From: CAIWHR01 sp963726775
GTDB lineage: Bacteria; Pseudomonadota; Gammaproteobacteria; Burkholderiales; Casimicrobiaceae
NCBI GenBank assembly: GCA_963726775.1
Contig: CAVSDL010000009.1
Coordinates: 496,001 to 560,000, forward strand
Direction: 5' to 3'
DNA: 64,000 nucleotides
Part shown: piece after piece, positions 37,814 through 45,903 of the stretch
Numbering within the stretch: position 1 is the first letter of the stretch
How the letters are laid out: each line of letters begins with the position of its first letter
The notes under the pieces: model-generated
Told to the model about the DNA's origin: nothing
Databases searched by the model: none
Seen by the model: the letters and a program-made list of their open reading frames with translations, nothing else
Made by a program: the position numbers and the translations under genes

Positions 37814-38234
37814 CGCAATGCACCTGCCGTAGCAGCGCGCACCTGCCGGCACCGCATAGAATGCCAGAGTCGGTGTCGTCCGCAAGCCAGCGGCTCGGAT
37901 TCCCCAAGGAGACAACCGCCCCGGGGACTGGTCGCCACGCGTCACTTCCCTGCTCGGCGCGGCATTCCGGCATCTCGGCGCCAGCAGATCCCGGCCCGAT
38001 ATCGGCATTTCGTATCGCCGATCGACGGGCGAACCGCCCCAGGACGTCGTACCCAGGCGCTGGCGCCGGGGTATTCGTGCAGAGCGCCGTTCGCGGCGTA
38101 TGATGCTTCGCTAGTTGGAGGGCGCGTCGGGGTTTTTCGCTGCAGCCGCGCCTGGAAGTCCTTGTATGGCACAGGACTTGCATCCTCTCGGCAACCGCCC
38201 CGCGATTCCTCCGCGCCGGGCACCATTGCGCCCG
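37814..38234. other. Divergent intergenic region between the hydrolase and rpfC
   Basis: 421 bases without a recognisable gene. It must hold promoters for the hydrolase (minus) and rpfC (plus). A TATGAT at 38099-38104 is a weak -10 candidate for rpfC without a convincing -35. The rpfC frame stays open upstream to 38115, but those residues look non-conserved. Confidence 0.4.
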
Positions 38235-40748
38235 ATGAACGCCTTCACCTACCTCAAGAATCGGCTCGCCGCCCGTACCGACAGCGAACACGAGCAGGCC
38301 ATCCTGCGGCTCGTGATCATCGGCCTGGTGCTCGCGTACATCACCCTGTACATCGGCCCGGCCGACGGATGGTCCGACCTCGAGTTCCAGATCGCGATCG
38401 GCCTCGCCGGGTTTTTCGCGATCGCCGTGGGCATCTTCGCCGGCATCTGCGTGTTTCCGGCGGCGAACGCCACCCGGCGCCTGATCGGCATGCTGTCCGA
38501 TGCGGGCGGCGCTACCTTCTACGTCTGGCTCGCCGGCGAGAACGGCGTGTCGATGATCGGCGTCTACCTGTTCATCACGTTCGGCAACGGCTTCCGCTTC
38601 GGCCGCCGCTATCTGTTCCGGTGCCAGGCCCTCTGTCTGGCGGGATTCGTCGCCGCGCTCCTGTTCGTGCCCTACTGGCGCCTGCATCGCACCGAGGGAA
38701 TCGGCCTCCTGATCGCGCTGATCGTGCTGCCGCTGTACGTATCTACCCTGCTGAAACGCATCCACGAAGCGCGCGCGCGCGCCGAGGAGGCCAACCGCGC
38801 CAAGACGACCTTTCTTGCCAACATGAGTCACGAAATGCGGACGCCGCTCAACGGCATCGTCGGCGTCGTCGACCTGTTCCAGGCAACGGAACTTTCGCCT
38901 CAGCAGGGCGAGCTGGCACGCCTGATGCGCCACTCGGTCTCGGTGCTTCGCTCGCTGATCGACGACGTGCTCGACATCAGCAAGATCGAGGCGGGCCGAT
39001 TGGCGATCGAAGTCGCGCCGTTCGATCTGCATGCGACATTGAACGGATTGGTTCAGCTCCTGCGGCCGCACGCGCAGGCGAAGGGCCTGGCATTGCGCGC
39101 GGTCGTAGATCCCATGCTCGACTATCGTCTCCGTGGCGACTCGCACCACCTTCGGCAGGTGCTGTTGAATCTGCTCGGCAATGCCGTCAAGTTCACCAGT
39201 CGCGGCGATGTGACACTGGCTGTCGAGCAGCTCAAGGAAACCTCGGGAGGCGTCACGGCGCGCTTTGAAGTACGCGACACGGGCATCGGCATCCGCGAGG
39301 ATGCGCTGGGCCTGATTTTCGAACGCTTCGCCCAGGCCGACGATTCGACCACGCGGCGTTACGGCGGAACAGGGCTCGGCACGACCATTGCGAAGCAGCT
39401 CGTCGAACTGATGGGCGGCACGATCGGCGTGCAAAGCAAGCTCGGCGAGGGCAGCACCTTCTGGTTCGAGCTCCCCTTGCTCAAGGATGCGCCGTCGGCC
39501 GACGCCGGTGTCGAGTCCGTGGTGGCGCACGACGAATTGACCCTGCTGGTCGGTGACGCGAGTGCGATTGCGCGCGTGCGCCCGCTCGTCGAGGCCGCCG
39601 GGGGGCGTTATGAGATCCTGCCGGCGGCAGCCGCGGTCGGCCGCCGCGTCGACGCCATTCGAGAGGCCGGCGCGAACATCCGTGCGATCGTCGTGGCCGC
39701 AAGCGTCGACGCTGCCTGTACCGCGTTCACGGCGGCCATACAGCGGCTGGGCGAACGGCCGGTCGCCCTGATCCACGTCGCGCAGGAACCGCTATCGGTT
39801 GTCGACACGGCGCGGGTGCGCAGCATTCGCGACGCGTGCACGTTGCCGTCGAGCGTACCGGCCCGGGTATTTGCCAATGCGATTCACGCCGCCACGGCGA
39901 GCACCAGCCGTGAGGGCGCCGAGATCATCGACCTGGCGTTGGTGCTGAAGCAGCAGCGTCCCCCGCTCAAGGTGTTGGTCGCCGAGGATAATCCGACCAA
40001 TCAGGCCATCATCCGCAGGTTGCTGGAGCACGCCGGCCACACCGTCATTCTCGCCAGCGACGGCGAGGAAGCACTCGACCTCTACGAGCAGGAAGCTCCC
40101 GACATCGCGGTTCTCGATTTCAACATGCCGCAGCGCTCGGGGCTGGAGGTCATCCAGGCGATCCGGGTGATGGAGCCGAGCGGCATACGCCTGCCGGCCA
40201 TCGTGCTGTCGGCCTCGGTAACCGTGGAAGCTCGTGATCGCGCCAGCGCCGCGGGCGCCGACGAATTCATGGGCAAGCCGTTCGATGCAGCGACACTGCT
40301 TCACGCGATCGATCGCCTGGCGCGGCGGAAGTCCCGCATGCCGGCGCCGGCGGCGCGCCCGCCCGCGCCGGCGAACATGGGCGCCGTGCCGCTCGTCGAT
40401 CAGGATCGGATGGCGGAGGTCGAGAGCATCGCCCGCGACCCCGCTTTCCTGGCCAAGCTGCTTCGCGGTTTCAGAACCGACGTCGAGACGATCTTCGCTC
40501 GTCTCGACGCCCCTCTCGCATCCGGCCAATGGGGGGCCGTCCGCGACCTCATGCACGCGCTGAAAGGTGCCGCCGTGGGAATCGGCGCCCGGCAGCTTGG
40601 TGCGCTTTGCGACGAATTCGACGCCTCCGTTGCTTCAGGCCAGACAGGCCAGCTGACCGAAAAGGGAACGGAGATGCGCCGCTGCTTCGACGCAACGCTC
40701 GCGGAGCTCAACAGCTACACCGAAAGCAAACACCGCGTATCGCTCTAG
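38235..40748 (+). CDS. rpfC: RpfC-like hybrid sensor histidine kinase (DSF receptor)
   Basis: Inner-membrane hybrid kinase of 837 residues. After a short cytoplasmic N-terminus (MNAFTYLKNRLAARTDSEHE) come about five transmembrane helices up to residue 173, forming the input domain. The dimerisation/phosphoacceptor region has His199 (NMSHEMRTPLNG) and the HATPase domain has DTGIGIREDA and GGTGLGTTIAK. A receiver domain has Asp628 (VLDFNMPQ) and a C-terminal HPt domain has His774 (MHALKGAAVG). This His-Asp-HPt layout and the RTDSEHE N-terminus match Xanthomonas RpfC. It ends 13 bases from the convergent rpfF. The ATG at 38235 is preferred over one 120 bases upstream. Confidence 0.87.
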   Translation: MNAFTYLKNRLAARTDSEHEQAILRLVIIGLVLAYITLYIGPADGWSDLEFQIAIGLAGFFAIAVGIFAGICVFPAANATRRLIGMLSDAGGATFYVWLAGENGVSMIGVYLFITFGNGFRFGRRYLFRCQALCLAGFVAALLFVPYWRLHRTEGIGLLIALIVLPLYVSTLLKRIHEARARAEEANRAKTTFLANMSHEMRTPLNGIVGVVDLFQATELSPQQGELARLMRHSVSVLRSLIDDVLDISKIEAGRLAIEVAPFDLHATLNGLVQLLRPHAQAKGLALRAVVDPMLDYRLRGDSHHLRQVLLNLLGNAVKFTSRGDVTLAVEQLKETSGGVTARFEVRDTGIGIREDALGLIFERFAQADDSTTRRYGGTGLGTTIAKQLVELMGGTIGVQSKLGEGSTFWFELPLLKDAPSADAGVESVVAHDELTLLVGDASAIARVRPLVEAAGGRYEILPAAAAVGRRVDAIREAGANIRAIVVAASVDAACTAFTAAIQRLGERPVALIHVAQEPLSVVDTARVRSIRDACTLPSSVPARVFANAIHAATASTSREGAEIIDLALVLKQQRPPLKVLVAEDNPTNQAIIRRLLEHAGHTVILASDGEEALDLYEQEAPDIAVLDFNMPQRSGLEVIQAIRVMEPSGIRLPAIVLSASVTVEARDRASAAGADEFMGKPFDAATLLHAIDRLARRKSRMPAPAARPPAPANMGAVPLVDQDRMAEVESIARDPAFLAKLLRGFRTDVETIFARLDAPLASGQWGAVRDLMHALKGAAVGIGARQLGALCDEFDASVASGQTGQLTEKGTEMRRCFDATLAELNSYTESKHRVSL

Positions 40749-40761
40749 ATGGCGTCCTGCG

Positions 40762-41694
40762 CTACGCGTTGCTCACCGCGGCGACCGGTGCGAAGAGTTC
40801 CTCGACGACGACCTCTTCCGGTGCCTGCGTCATCAGTCGATCCTGAGCTTTGACCAGGCGCGCCATCATGCGCATGTCGCGCGATTCGAGCTTCAGAACC
40901 GCTTCCACCCATACGCCGACGATCGCGCGCATTTCCTCGCGCGGCACGCGCTGATATTCGCGTTTGGCACGCGCCATCGCGCGATAGCTGTTATGCCGCT
41001 TCTGACGGCTGCGGATCATCCTCCGCACCGCGTCCTCGCCTGCGCCGTCCTCGGTAATTTCATCCACGATCCCGAAATCGTGCATTTCCCTCGCGGTATA
41101 TACCTGGCCGCCCATGATGATTTCCTCGGCCTTGCGCAGGCCGATGCGGCGCGCGAGCAGAGACAGCGCACCCATGCCCGGGAACATGTTGAACAGCACC
41201 TCGGGCAGCGAAAAGGTCGCCGAGCGCTCGGCGACGATCACGTCGCTGGCGAGCGCGCATTCGAAGCCCCCACCGAACGCCTTGCCCTGGACAAGGGAGA
41301 ACGTGGCGATGTCGGCACCGAAACCATCGATGCGACGAAGCATGTTGTCGACGCAAAGATGACCGTAGCGCATCAGCTGGTCGTGATCCTTGCGCACGAT
41401 CGACTGGATGAACATCGAGAGGTCGCCGCCGAGATTGAATACGCCGTCGATGCGGCTCCCGAACACGGCGCAATCCACCCGGTGCGGCTGACCGCGATAC
41501 GCGATCCAGCCCTGATGCTCCTCGAGCATGCCTTCGAAGCGAACGACATCTTCCAGAAATTCCGCGTTGAAGCACGGGCGCGGCGCGGGCTTCATCCACG
41601 AGAACAGAGTACGCAACTCGGGATCGTAATCGAGATCGAACTGCTTCATCCGATCGAGACTTGCGAGGGCGGGAAATTCGACAATTGCGTTCAT
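40762..41694 (-). CDS. rpfF: RpfF-like crotonase, DSF (cis-2-unsaturated fatty acid) synthase
   Basis: Enoyl-CoA hydratase-fold enzyme. Known RpfF proteins dehydrate 3-hydroxyacyl-ACP and hydrolyse the thioester, giving free cis-2 fatty acid signals. The 310-residue product has the two catalytic glutamates, Glu145 (GGGFECALASDV) and Glu165 (FSLPEVLFNMFPGMG), 20 residues apart as Glu141 and Glu161 are in Xanthomonas RpfF. The first oxyanion loop is VFNLGGDLSMF. A GGAGA ribosome site lies upstream. It converges on rpfC as in Xanthomonas. A general crotonase role is less likely given the long N-terminus and the kinase neighbour. Confidence 0.87.
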   Translation of the reverse strand: MNAIVEFPALASLDRMKQFDLDYDPELRTLFSWMKPAPRPCFNAEFLEDVVRFEGMLEEHQGWIAYRGQPHRVDCAVFGSRIDGVFNLGGDLSMFIQSIVRKDHDQLMRYGHLCVDNMLRRIDGFGADIATFSLVQGKAFGGGFECALASDVIVAERSATFSLPEVLFNMFPGMGALSLLARRIGLRKAEEIIMGGQVYTAREMHDFGIVDEITEDGAGEDAVRRMIRSRQKRHNSYRAMARAKREYQRVPREEMRAIVGVWVEAVLKLESRDMRMMARLVKAQDRLMTQAPEEVVVEELFAPVAAVSNA

Positions 41695-42182
41695 GGCCTG
41701 TCTCCAAAGGTGAACGTGCTCGAGGGGATTTGTAACGCGGCGCGCGAACGAACCCCATTAGTTCGTCGTCGCCACTGGCGGCAGGAATGGGATGCTGCGG
41801 ACGCCCCCCTTAATGTTCCGCAACTCTGCCTAAATGTACTGTACACGAGAATTCGGTCAAAGAGACAGCCCCTTTTCCTTGATCCTGCACAACTTCCAAG
41901 TCAGTGCAGAAACGCGTTGCAAGCGTCGGGCGCTGCTCGGGATTCGGTTCCGTGGCCCAGCGGTGATCGGCGGCTCGCGAATCCAATGGCTGTGCCAATG
42001 CCTCAAAGCTCAGCACCTATGTGATCATCATATTGTGGGCTACATATTTGTTGATGTATCTTGTCCTTGAATCGCAAGGAAAATCGGGACGCCCTTCGGA
42101 GGCGCTTGCAAGCACGTCGGGACGAGCCAAGCCCTCGCGAGATACCGCGAACACGGAAATCCCGGGCACAACGTGCAGTCTG
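41695..42182. other. Intergenic region upstream of rpfF
   Basis: 488 bases between the rpfF start and the bpt stop with no convincing coding potential. It is noticeably AT-richer around 42,000-42,070 than the surroundings. It should contain the rpfF promoter. A sigma-54-like TTGGCAC...TTGG lies at 41981-41998 on the minus strand, but the -12 GC is not intact. Confidence 0.4.
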
Positions 42183-42911
42183 CTAGGCGGCCGGCATTCG
42201 CTGCCAGGTACCGTCGACGAACCCCTCGATGGGCCGGAACGTCGCCTTGTAGGCCATCTTCCGGCTTTCGGCGATCCAGTAGCCGAGATACAGGTGGGGC
42301 AACCTGATCGAACGGCATCGCTCGATTTGCCAAAGGACGCTGTAGGTACCGAAACTCGCACCGGCCACGCCCGGTTCGAAAAACGTGTAGACGGAGGACA
42401 ACCCGTCCGCCAAACGGTCGATGAGGCTCACCATCCGCAGCACGCCCTGGTCGCGGAATTCGAAGAGGTCGGTGTCGACATTGCTCTGCAGCAGGAAGTG
42501 CTGGTATTGCTCGCGACTGTCCTGGTCCATGCCACCGCCTGGATGCCGGTCGCGCTGGTATCTCAGGTAAAGTGCGTAATGCTCGCTATCAAACCGTAAA
42601 TTTTGTCTAATTACGCATAAGTTCGCGTAACTCCGGAGACAGCGCCGCTGCGTGCGATTCGCCCGGAAGCTCTCGACCGGGACCCTTACGGGTATGCAAG
42701 CACGGCAGTGATCACAATACGGGCGGTAGGTAAAGGCACCGCTACGGCGAAAGCCACCCTGGACCAGTTCGCCGTAGATGCGCGTATCGATCAGATGGCT
42801 GGGGGTCGCCACCTGCGATCGGGCGGCACGGCCCGGCAGGTAGCTGCACGAATACGGCGCCGTCGCATAAAACTGCAGCGACGAGAGCGGCAGGTCGTTG
42901 AGTTTGGTCAC
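42183..42911 (-). CDS. bpt: Aspartate/glutamate leucyltransferase Bpt (ATE family)
   Basis: Adds leucine from Leu-tRNA to proteins with N-terminal Asp or Glu, marking them for ClpS/ClpAP degradation. The 242-residue product has the N-terminal Cys cluster TAPYSCSYLPGR and YRPYCDHCRACIPVRVPV, plus YLGYWIAESRKMAYKATFRP at the C-terminus. I choose the GTG (VTKLNDLPLSSLQFY) whose first bases overlap the aat stop (GTGA). An upstream ATG would lie inside aat. aat-bpt pairs are common in betaproteobacteria. Confidence 0.93.
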   Translation of the reverse strand: MTKLNDLPLSSLQFYATAPYSCSYLPGRAARSQVATPSHLIDTRIYGELVQGGFRRSGAFTYRPYCDHCRACIPVRVPVESFRANRTQRRCLRSYANLCVIRQNLRFDSEHYALYLRYQRDRHPGGGMDQDSREQYQHFLLQSNVDTDLFEFRDQGVLRMVSLIDRLADGLSSVYTFFEPGVAGASFGTYSVLWQIERCRSIRLPHLYLGYWIAESRKMAYKATFRPIEGFVDGTWQRMPAA

Positions 42912-43615
42912 TCGAGCGGGTCCGTCGCCGGCAGGGGCGCCCAAATGCCCCCCGGCGCGGGCGAGTGTATCAACGCGGCAAGTCGTTCGGCAAACTCGCG
43001 GCGCGGAATCGGACGCGCGCCGAACGATGCCAGGTGTTCGGTCTCCTGCTGGCAATCGACGAGGGGGTATCCCCTGGCACGGAGCATCGCGACCAGGTGA
43101 ACGAACGCCACCTTTGACGCATCTGTTTCATCTGCGAACATCGATTCGCCGAAGAACATCCTGCCGATCGCCACGCCGTAGAGGCCACCGACCAGCCGCC
43201 CTTCGCGCCATGCCTCGACCGAGTGGGCGAATCCATCGACGTACAGCTTCGAATAGGCATCGATGACTTCCGGCGTTATCCAGGTGCCACCCTGCCCGGC
43301 CCGCGGCGCGCCCGCGCAGCGCTCCATGACCGTCCGAAATGCCGTGTCGATCCGCACGTCGAATCGCTGTTGCCTGACGACCTTGCGCAACGAGCGCGCC
43401 AGTCGGAATTCGTCGACCGGAAGCACCATGCGCGGATCGGGACTCCACCAAAGCACCGGCTGGCCCGCGCTGTACCACGGGAAAATGCCGCGGCGATACG
43501 CATCGAGCAGGCGTGGCGTCGAAAGATCCGGACCCGCCGCCAGCAAACCGTTCGGATCGCGGAGCGCGGTTTCGATCGGCGGAAACGGCATGTCGGAGCG
43601 GAGCCATGCAAGCAC
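42908..43615 (-). CDS. aat: Leucyl/phenylalanyl-tRNA--protein transferase
   Basis: Transfers Leu or Phe from tRNA to proteins with N-terminal Arg or Lys, creating N-degrons. The 235-residue product has the signatures GIFPWYSAGQPVLWWSPDPRMVL, GTWITPEVIDAYSKLYVDGFAHSVE and GRMFFGESMFADETDASKVAF. A second ATG eight codons in (MPFPPIETAL) is an alternative start. With bpt it covers both bacterial N-end-rule tagging reactions in one two-gene operon. Confidence 0.96.
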   Translation of the reverse strand: MLAWLRSDMPFPPIETALRDPNGLLAAGPDLSTPRLLDAYRRGIFPWYSAGQPVLWWSPDPRMVLPVDEFRLARSLRKVVRQQRFDVRIDTAFRTVMERCAGAPRAGQGGTWITPEVIDAYSKLYVDGFAHSVEAWREGRLVGGLYGVAIGRMFFGESMFADETDASKVAFVHLVAMLRARGYPLVDCQQETEHLASFGARPIPRREFAERLAALIHSPAPGGIWAPLPATDPLE

Positions 43616-43689
43616 GCGCCGATTCTGCCATGTACACCGGCGCAGCGCGCGCCGATAATCGTAGCGCGTCTCGCGCCGCCAGACAGGTC

Positions 43690-44274
43690 ATGCCGGTGAC
43701 CATCAAACGCTGCCCCTGGGCCGATGGCAGTCCTCTTTACGCCGCCTACCACGACCGCGAATGGGGCGTGCCCGTGCACAATGACCACGTGTTCTTCGAG
43801 TTCCTGATCCTCGAAGGCGCGCAGGCCGGCCTCGCCTGGTCGACTATCCTGAACAAGCGCGATGGCTACCGCGAGGCATTCGCCGGCTTCGACCCCGCGA
43901 TCATCGCGCGCTTCGACGCGCGCGATGTCGAGCGGCTCCTGACCAATGACCGCATCGTGCGCAATCGCCTCAAGATCGAAAGCACGGTCACCAACGCGCG
44001 CGCATTTCTCGACCTGCAGCGCGAGTTCGGAAGCTTTGACCGCTATGTCTGGGGATTTGTCGGCGGCAAATCGATGCAGACTCCCCGGCGCACGCTGTCC
44101 GACGTGCCGGCCAAGACCGCCGAATCCGATGCGCTGGCCAGGGATCTTTCGCGCCGCGGCTTCCGCTTTGTCGGATCGACGATCATCTATGCGTTCATGC
44201 AGGCGACCGGCCTCGTCAACGACCATCTCGTCGCTTGCCCGCGCAGAAAAGCGGTGCAACGCGTGGCGTCGTAG
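43690..44274 (+). CDS. tag: DNA-3-methyladenine glycosylase I
   Basis: Removes 3-methyladenine from alkylated DNA. The 194-residue product starts MPVTIKRCPWADGSPLYAAYHDREWGVP. The Cys and His of that stretch and the late NDHLVACPR supply the four zinc ligands of Tag, and EGAQAGLAWSTILNKRDGYREAF is the family core. It diverges from aat and converges on the DUF599 gene with a four-base gap. The frame is open further upstream, but this ATG matches the family start. Confidence 0.95.
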   Translation: MPVTIKRCPWADGSPLYAAYHDREWGVPVHNDHVFFEFLILEGAQAGLAWSTILNKRDGYREAFAGFDPAIIARFDARDVERLLTNDRIVRNRLKIESTVTNARAFLDLQREFGSFDRYVWGFVGGKSMQTPRRTLSDVPAKTAESDALARDLSRRGFRFVGSTIIYAFMQATGLVNDHLVACPRRKAVQRVAS

Positions 44275-44278
44275 CGCA

Positions 44279-44971
44279 TCAACCGGAGAGAGCGCGCAGC
44301 GTGTGCGACCGGAAGTCGCGCCGCCAGAGCACGAGCAGCACCAGAAGCGTCATCGCGATGAAAAAACCGGGATGCACGAACCACCCAAGCGCGGCGAATC
44401 CGAAATAGTACGCACGGATGCCGCGGTTGAATTCGTCGCCGGCGAGCGTATTCACCGTCGCAAACTTCTCGGCGTGACGATCGAGGACGTCCCCCGGCTC
44501 GCGCAACGAGGGCGCGGCGCCGATCAGTATCGACAGGAAATTGAACTGCCGCAACGCCCACGTGAATTTGAAATACGCAAAGATGAAGATGCCGGTGAGC
44601 AGGAAGATCTTCGCCTCGGCGAGCTCCCTCGATTGCACGCGCGCGAACGGCAGGTCCTCGGTAAAGCTCATCAGCTTGTCCAGCGTACCCGCAACCGCAA
44701 TGAGGCCGGCGATGATGTAGATCGTCGTGCTCGCGAAAAAGGACACGCTGTTCATCAGATTGCCGATCAGCGACGCATCGGTGATGCGATTCTCGCGGCG
44801 AACCATCTGCCGCGCCCACTCGACGCGGTGACCATGCGTGATGCCGCGCAAACCCTTCGCGTCACGCGCGGCGCGATCCGCATACCAGCTGTAGTAAGTC
44901 CAGCCGCCGAAGAACGCCGCGAGCGCCATCGCATCGGCAGTCGAAAGGAGAGTCAGCAGGCGTTGCAGCAC
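44279..44971 (-). CDS. DUF599 family membrane protein
   Basis: 230-residue inner-membrane protein with about four transmembrane helices: the N-terminal AMALAAFFGGWTYYSWYA, ASTTIYIIAGLIAV, IFLLTGIFIFAYFKFTWALRQFNF and the C-terminal FFIAMTLLVLLVLW. The loop WARQMVRRENRITDASLIGNLMNSVSFFAST is the DUF599 hallmark. Function is unknown. Its 3' end abuts tag, convergently. Confidence 0.85.
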   Translation of the reverse strand: MLQRLLTLLSTADAMALAAFFGGWTYYSWYADRAARDAKGLRGITHGHRVEWARQMVRRENRITDASLIGNLMNSVSFFASTTIYIIAGLIAVAGTLDKLMSFTEDLPFARVQSRELAEAKIFLLTGIFIFAYFKFTWALRQFNFLSILIGAAPSLREPGDVLDRHAEKFATVNTLAGDEFNRGIRAYYFGFAALGWFVHPGFFIAMTLLVLLVLWRRDFRSHTLRALSG

Positions 44972-45041
44972 GGGCAGAGGCGATCGGGAAAGACCGTCGA
45001 AGTGTAGGCCGCCGACGGCGATCCGGTAAGATCACGCACTC

Positions 45042-45090
45042 GCGCCCTGCGAGCTCAGTGGATAGAGCATTTCCCTCCGCCGAGGTGGGA
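45042..45090 (+). pseudogene. Decayed tRNA-Arg fragment
   Basis: GCGCCCTGCGAGCTCAGTGG and the following GATAGAGCATTTCCCTCCG look like the 5' half of a tRNA-Arg (CCG). The D-arm is identical to that of the intact tRNA-Arg 150 bases downstream. The anticodon stem then fails to close, and no matching T-arm or acceptor strand is found. It is probably a truncated tRNA copy. Confidence 0.6.
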
Positions 45091-45193
45091 TTCACCCTTA
45101 GAATACTGTTTCCGAACGGGATTCGAACGGTCTAGGATGCTTCGCAAAGCCCAAAGGGTCTCCCTCCCGTGGAGCTAGAATCTGCCCTGCGCC

Positions 45194-45269
45194 GCCCCGG
45201 TAGCTCAGTGGATAGAGCACCCGCCTCCTAAGCGAGAGGTCGCCGGTTCGATTCCGGCCCGGGGCGCCA
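45194..45269 (+). tRNA. tRNA-Arg (CCT)
   Basis: 76-nt cloverleaf with encoded CCA. The acceptor GCCCCGG pairs with CCGGGGC, the anticodon loop CTCCTAA gives CCT, and the T-loop is GTTCGATTC. The anticodon stem CCCGC/GCGAG has one C-A mismatch. A TAGAAT box at 45176-45181 is a possible -10. Confidence 0.93.
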
Positions 45270-45287
45270 CAACTAGGCATCGCGAAT

Positions 45288-45650
45288 ATGAGCCACTACG
45301 GCATCAGCGCGATTCATTGGAACGCGGCCCTCGACGACATCGACGAGGTGCGGCTGCGCAAGGTCGTGCGGCAGGAGCCCGAGGGCGGGTTTGCCATTAC
45401 GCACGGCGAACGGCTTGTGTGCGCCGACGTTGCCAACCTCATCCGCAGCGGCGACACGGTCTGGGTCATGGTGGACGCCGGTCTCGGCCGATACCGGAAC
45501 ACGGACCGCGTCGGCGTCGGCACGAAGCCCAGCGGGCACGAGCACCTGTTCAGTTGCACCGAGGACGATACCCCGACCACCGCATTGACCGATCTGCCGC
45601 GCTACCGCAAGCGGGACGATCCGCCGCCCGAACCATCGACCCCGGCGTAG
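45288..45650 (+). CDS. Uncharacterised small protein, possibly DUF3892-like
   Basis: 120-residue soluble protein starting MSHYGISAIHWNAALDDIDEVRLRKV. I do not recognise a catalytic motif. The central GERLVCADVANLIRSGDTVWVM and the late GTKPSGHEHLFSCTEDDTPTTALTDLP resemble the layout of DUF3892 proteins (a short beta-rich domain ending in an LP motif), but I hold this loosely. It lies 18 bases after tRNA-Arg (CCT). The Pro-rich tail is probably disordered. Confidence 0.6.
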   Translation: MSHYGISAIHWNAALDDIDEVRLRKVVRQEPEGGFAITHGERLVCADVANLIRSGDTVWVMVDAGLGRYRNTDRVGVGTKPSGHEHLFSCTEDDTPTTALTDLPRYRKRDDPPPEPSTPA

Positions 45651-45781
45651 ATTGCGCGCATTCCAAGCGACCGGTCCGACGTTCGATCCGTCTCCGGGGC
45701 CCCCGCCATGGTCCGCCACTCGGGCATTTCGTTCCGGGCGGAACACCGGAACGCCACCACCGACCCCCGCATAATACCTTC

Positions 45782-45797
45782 TGGTACGCCATTTGCT
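45782..45797 (+). promoter_or_regulatory. Sigma-54-type promoter
   Basis: TGGTACG at 45782-45788 and TTGCT at 45793-45797, with the GG and GC doublets exactly ten bases apart, match the RpoN consensus TGGCACG-N4-TTGCW with one change. Transcription would start near 45808, about 95 bases before the gene at 45904. Confidence 0.6.
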
Positions 45798-45903
45798 TCT
45801 CCATGGGCAAGTGGGGATGCGACGACCCTAGGTTCGGGCCGTTGTCATCTCCCGGCTGCCGGATTTCGACCCGGCTGCCGTCCGTCGCACCGGAGAGGTC
45901 GCT

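Noticed and set aside
41981..41998. Sigma-54-like TTGGCAC-N5-TTGGAT on the minus strand upstream of rpfF
   Set aside because: The -12 GC is replaced by GG and the site is nearly 290 bases from rpfF; not strong enough to call a promoter.
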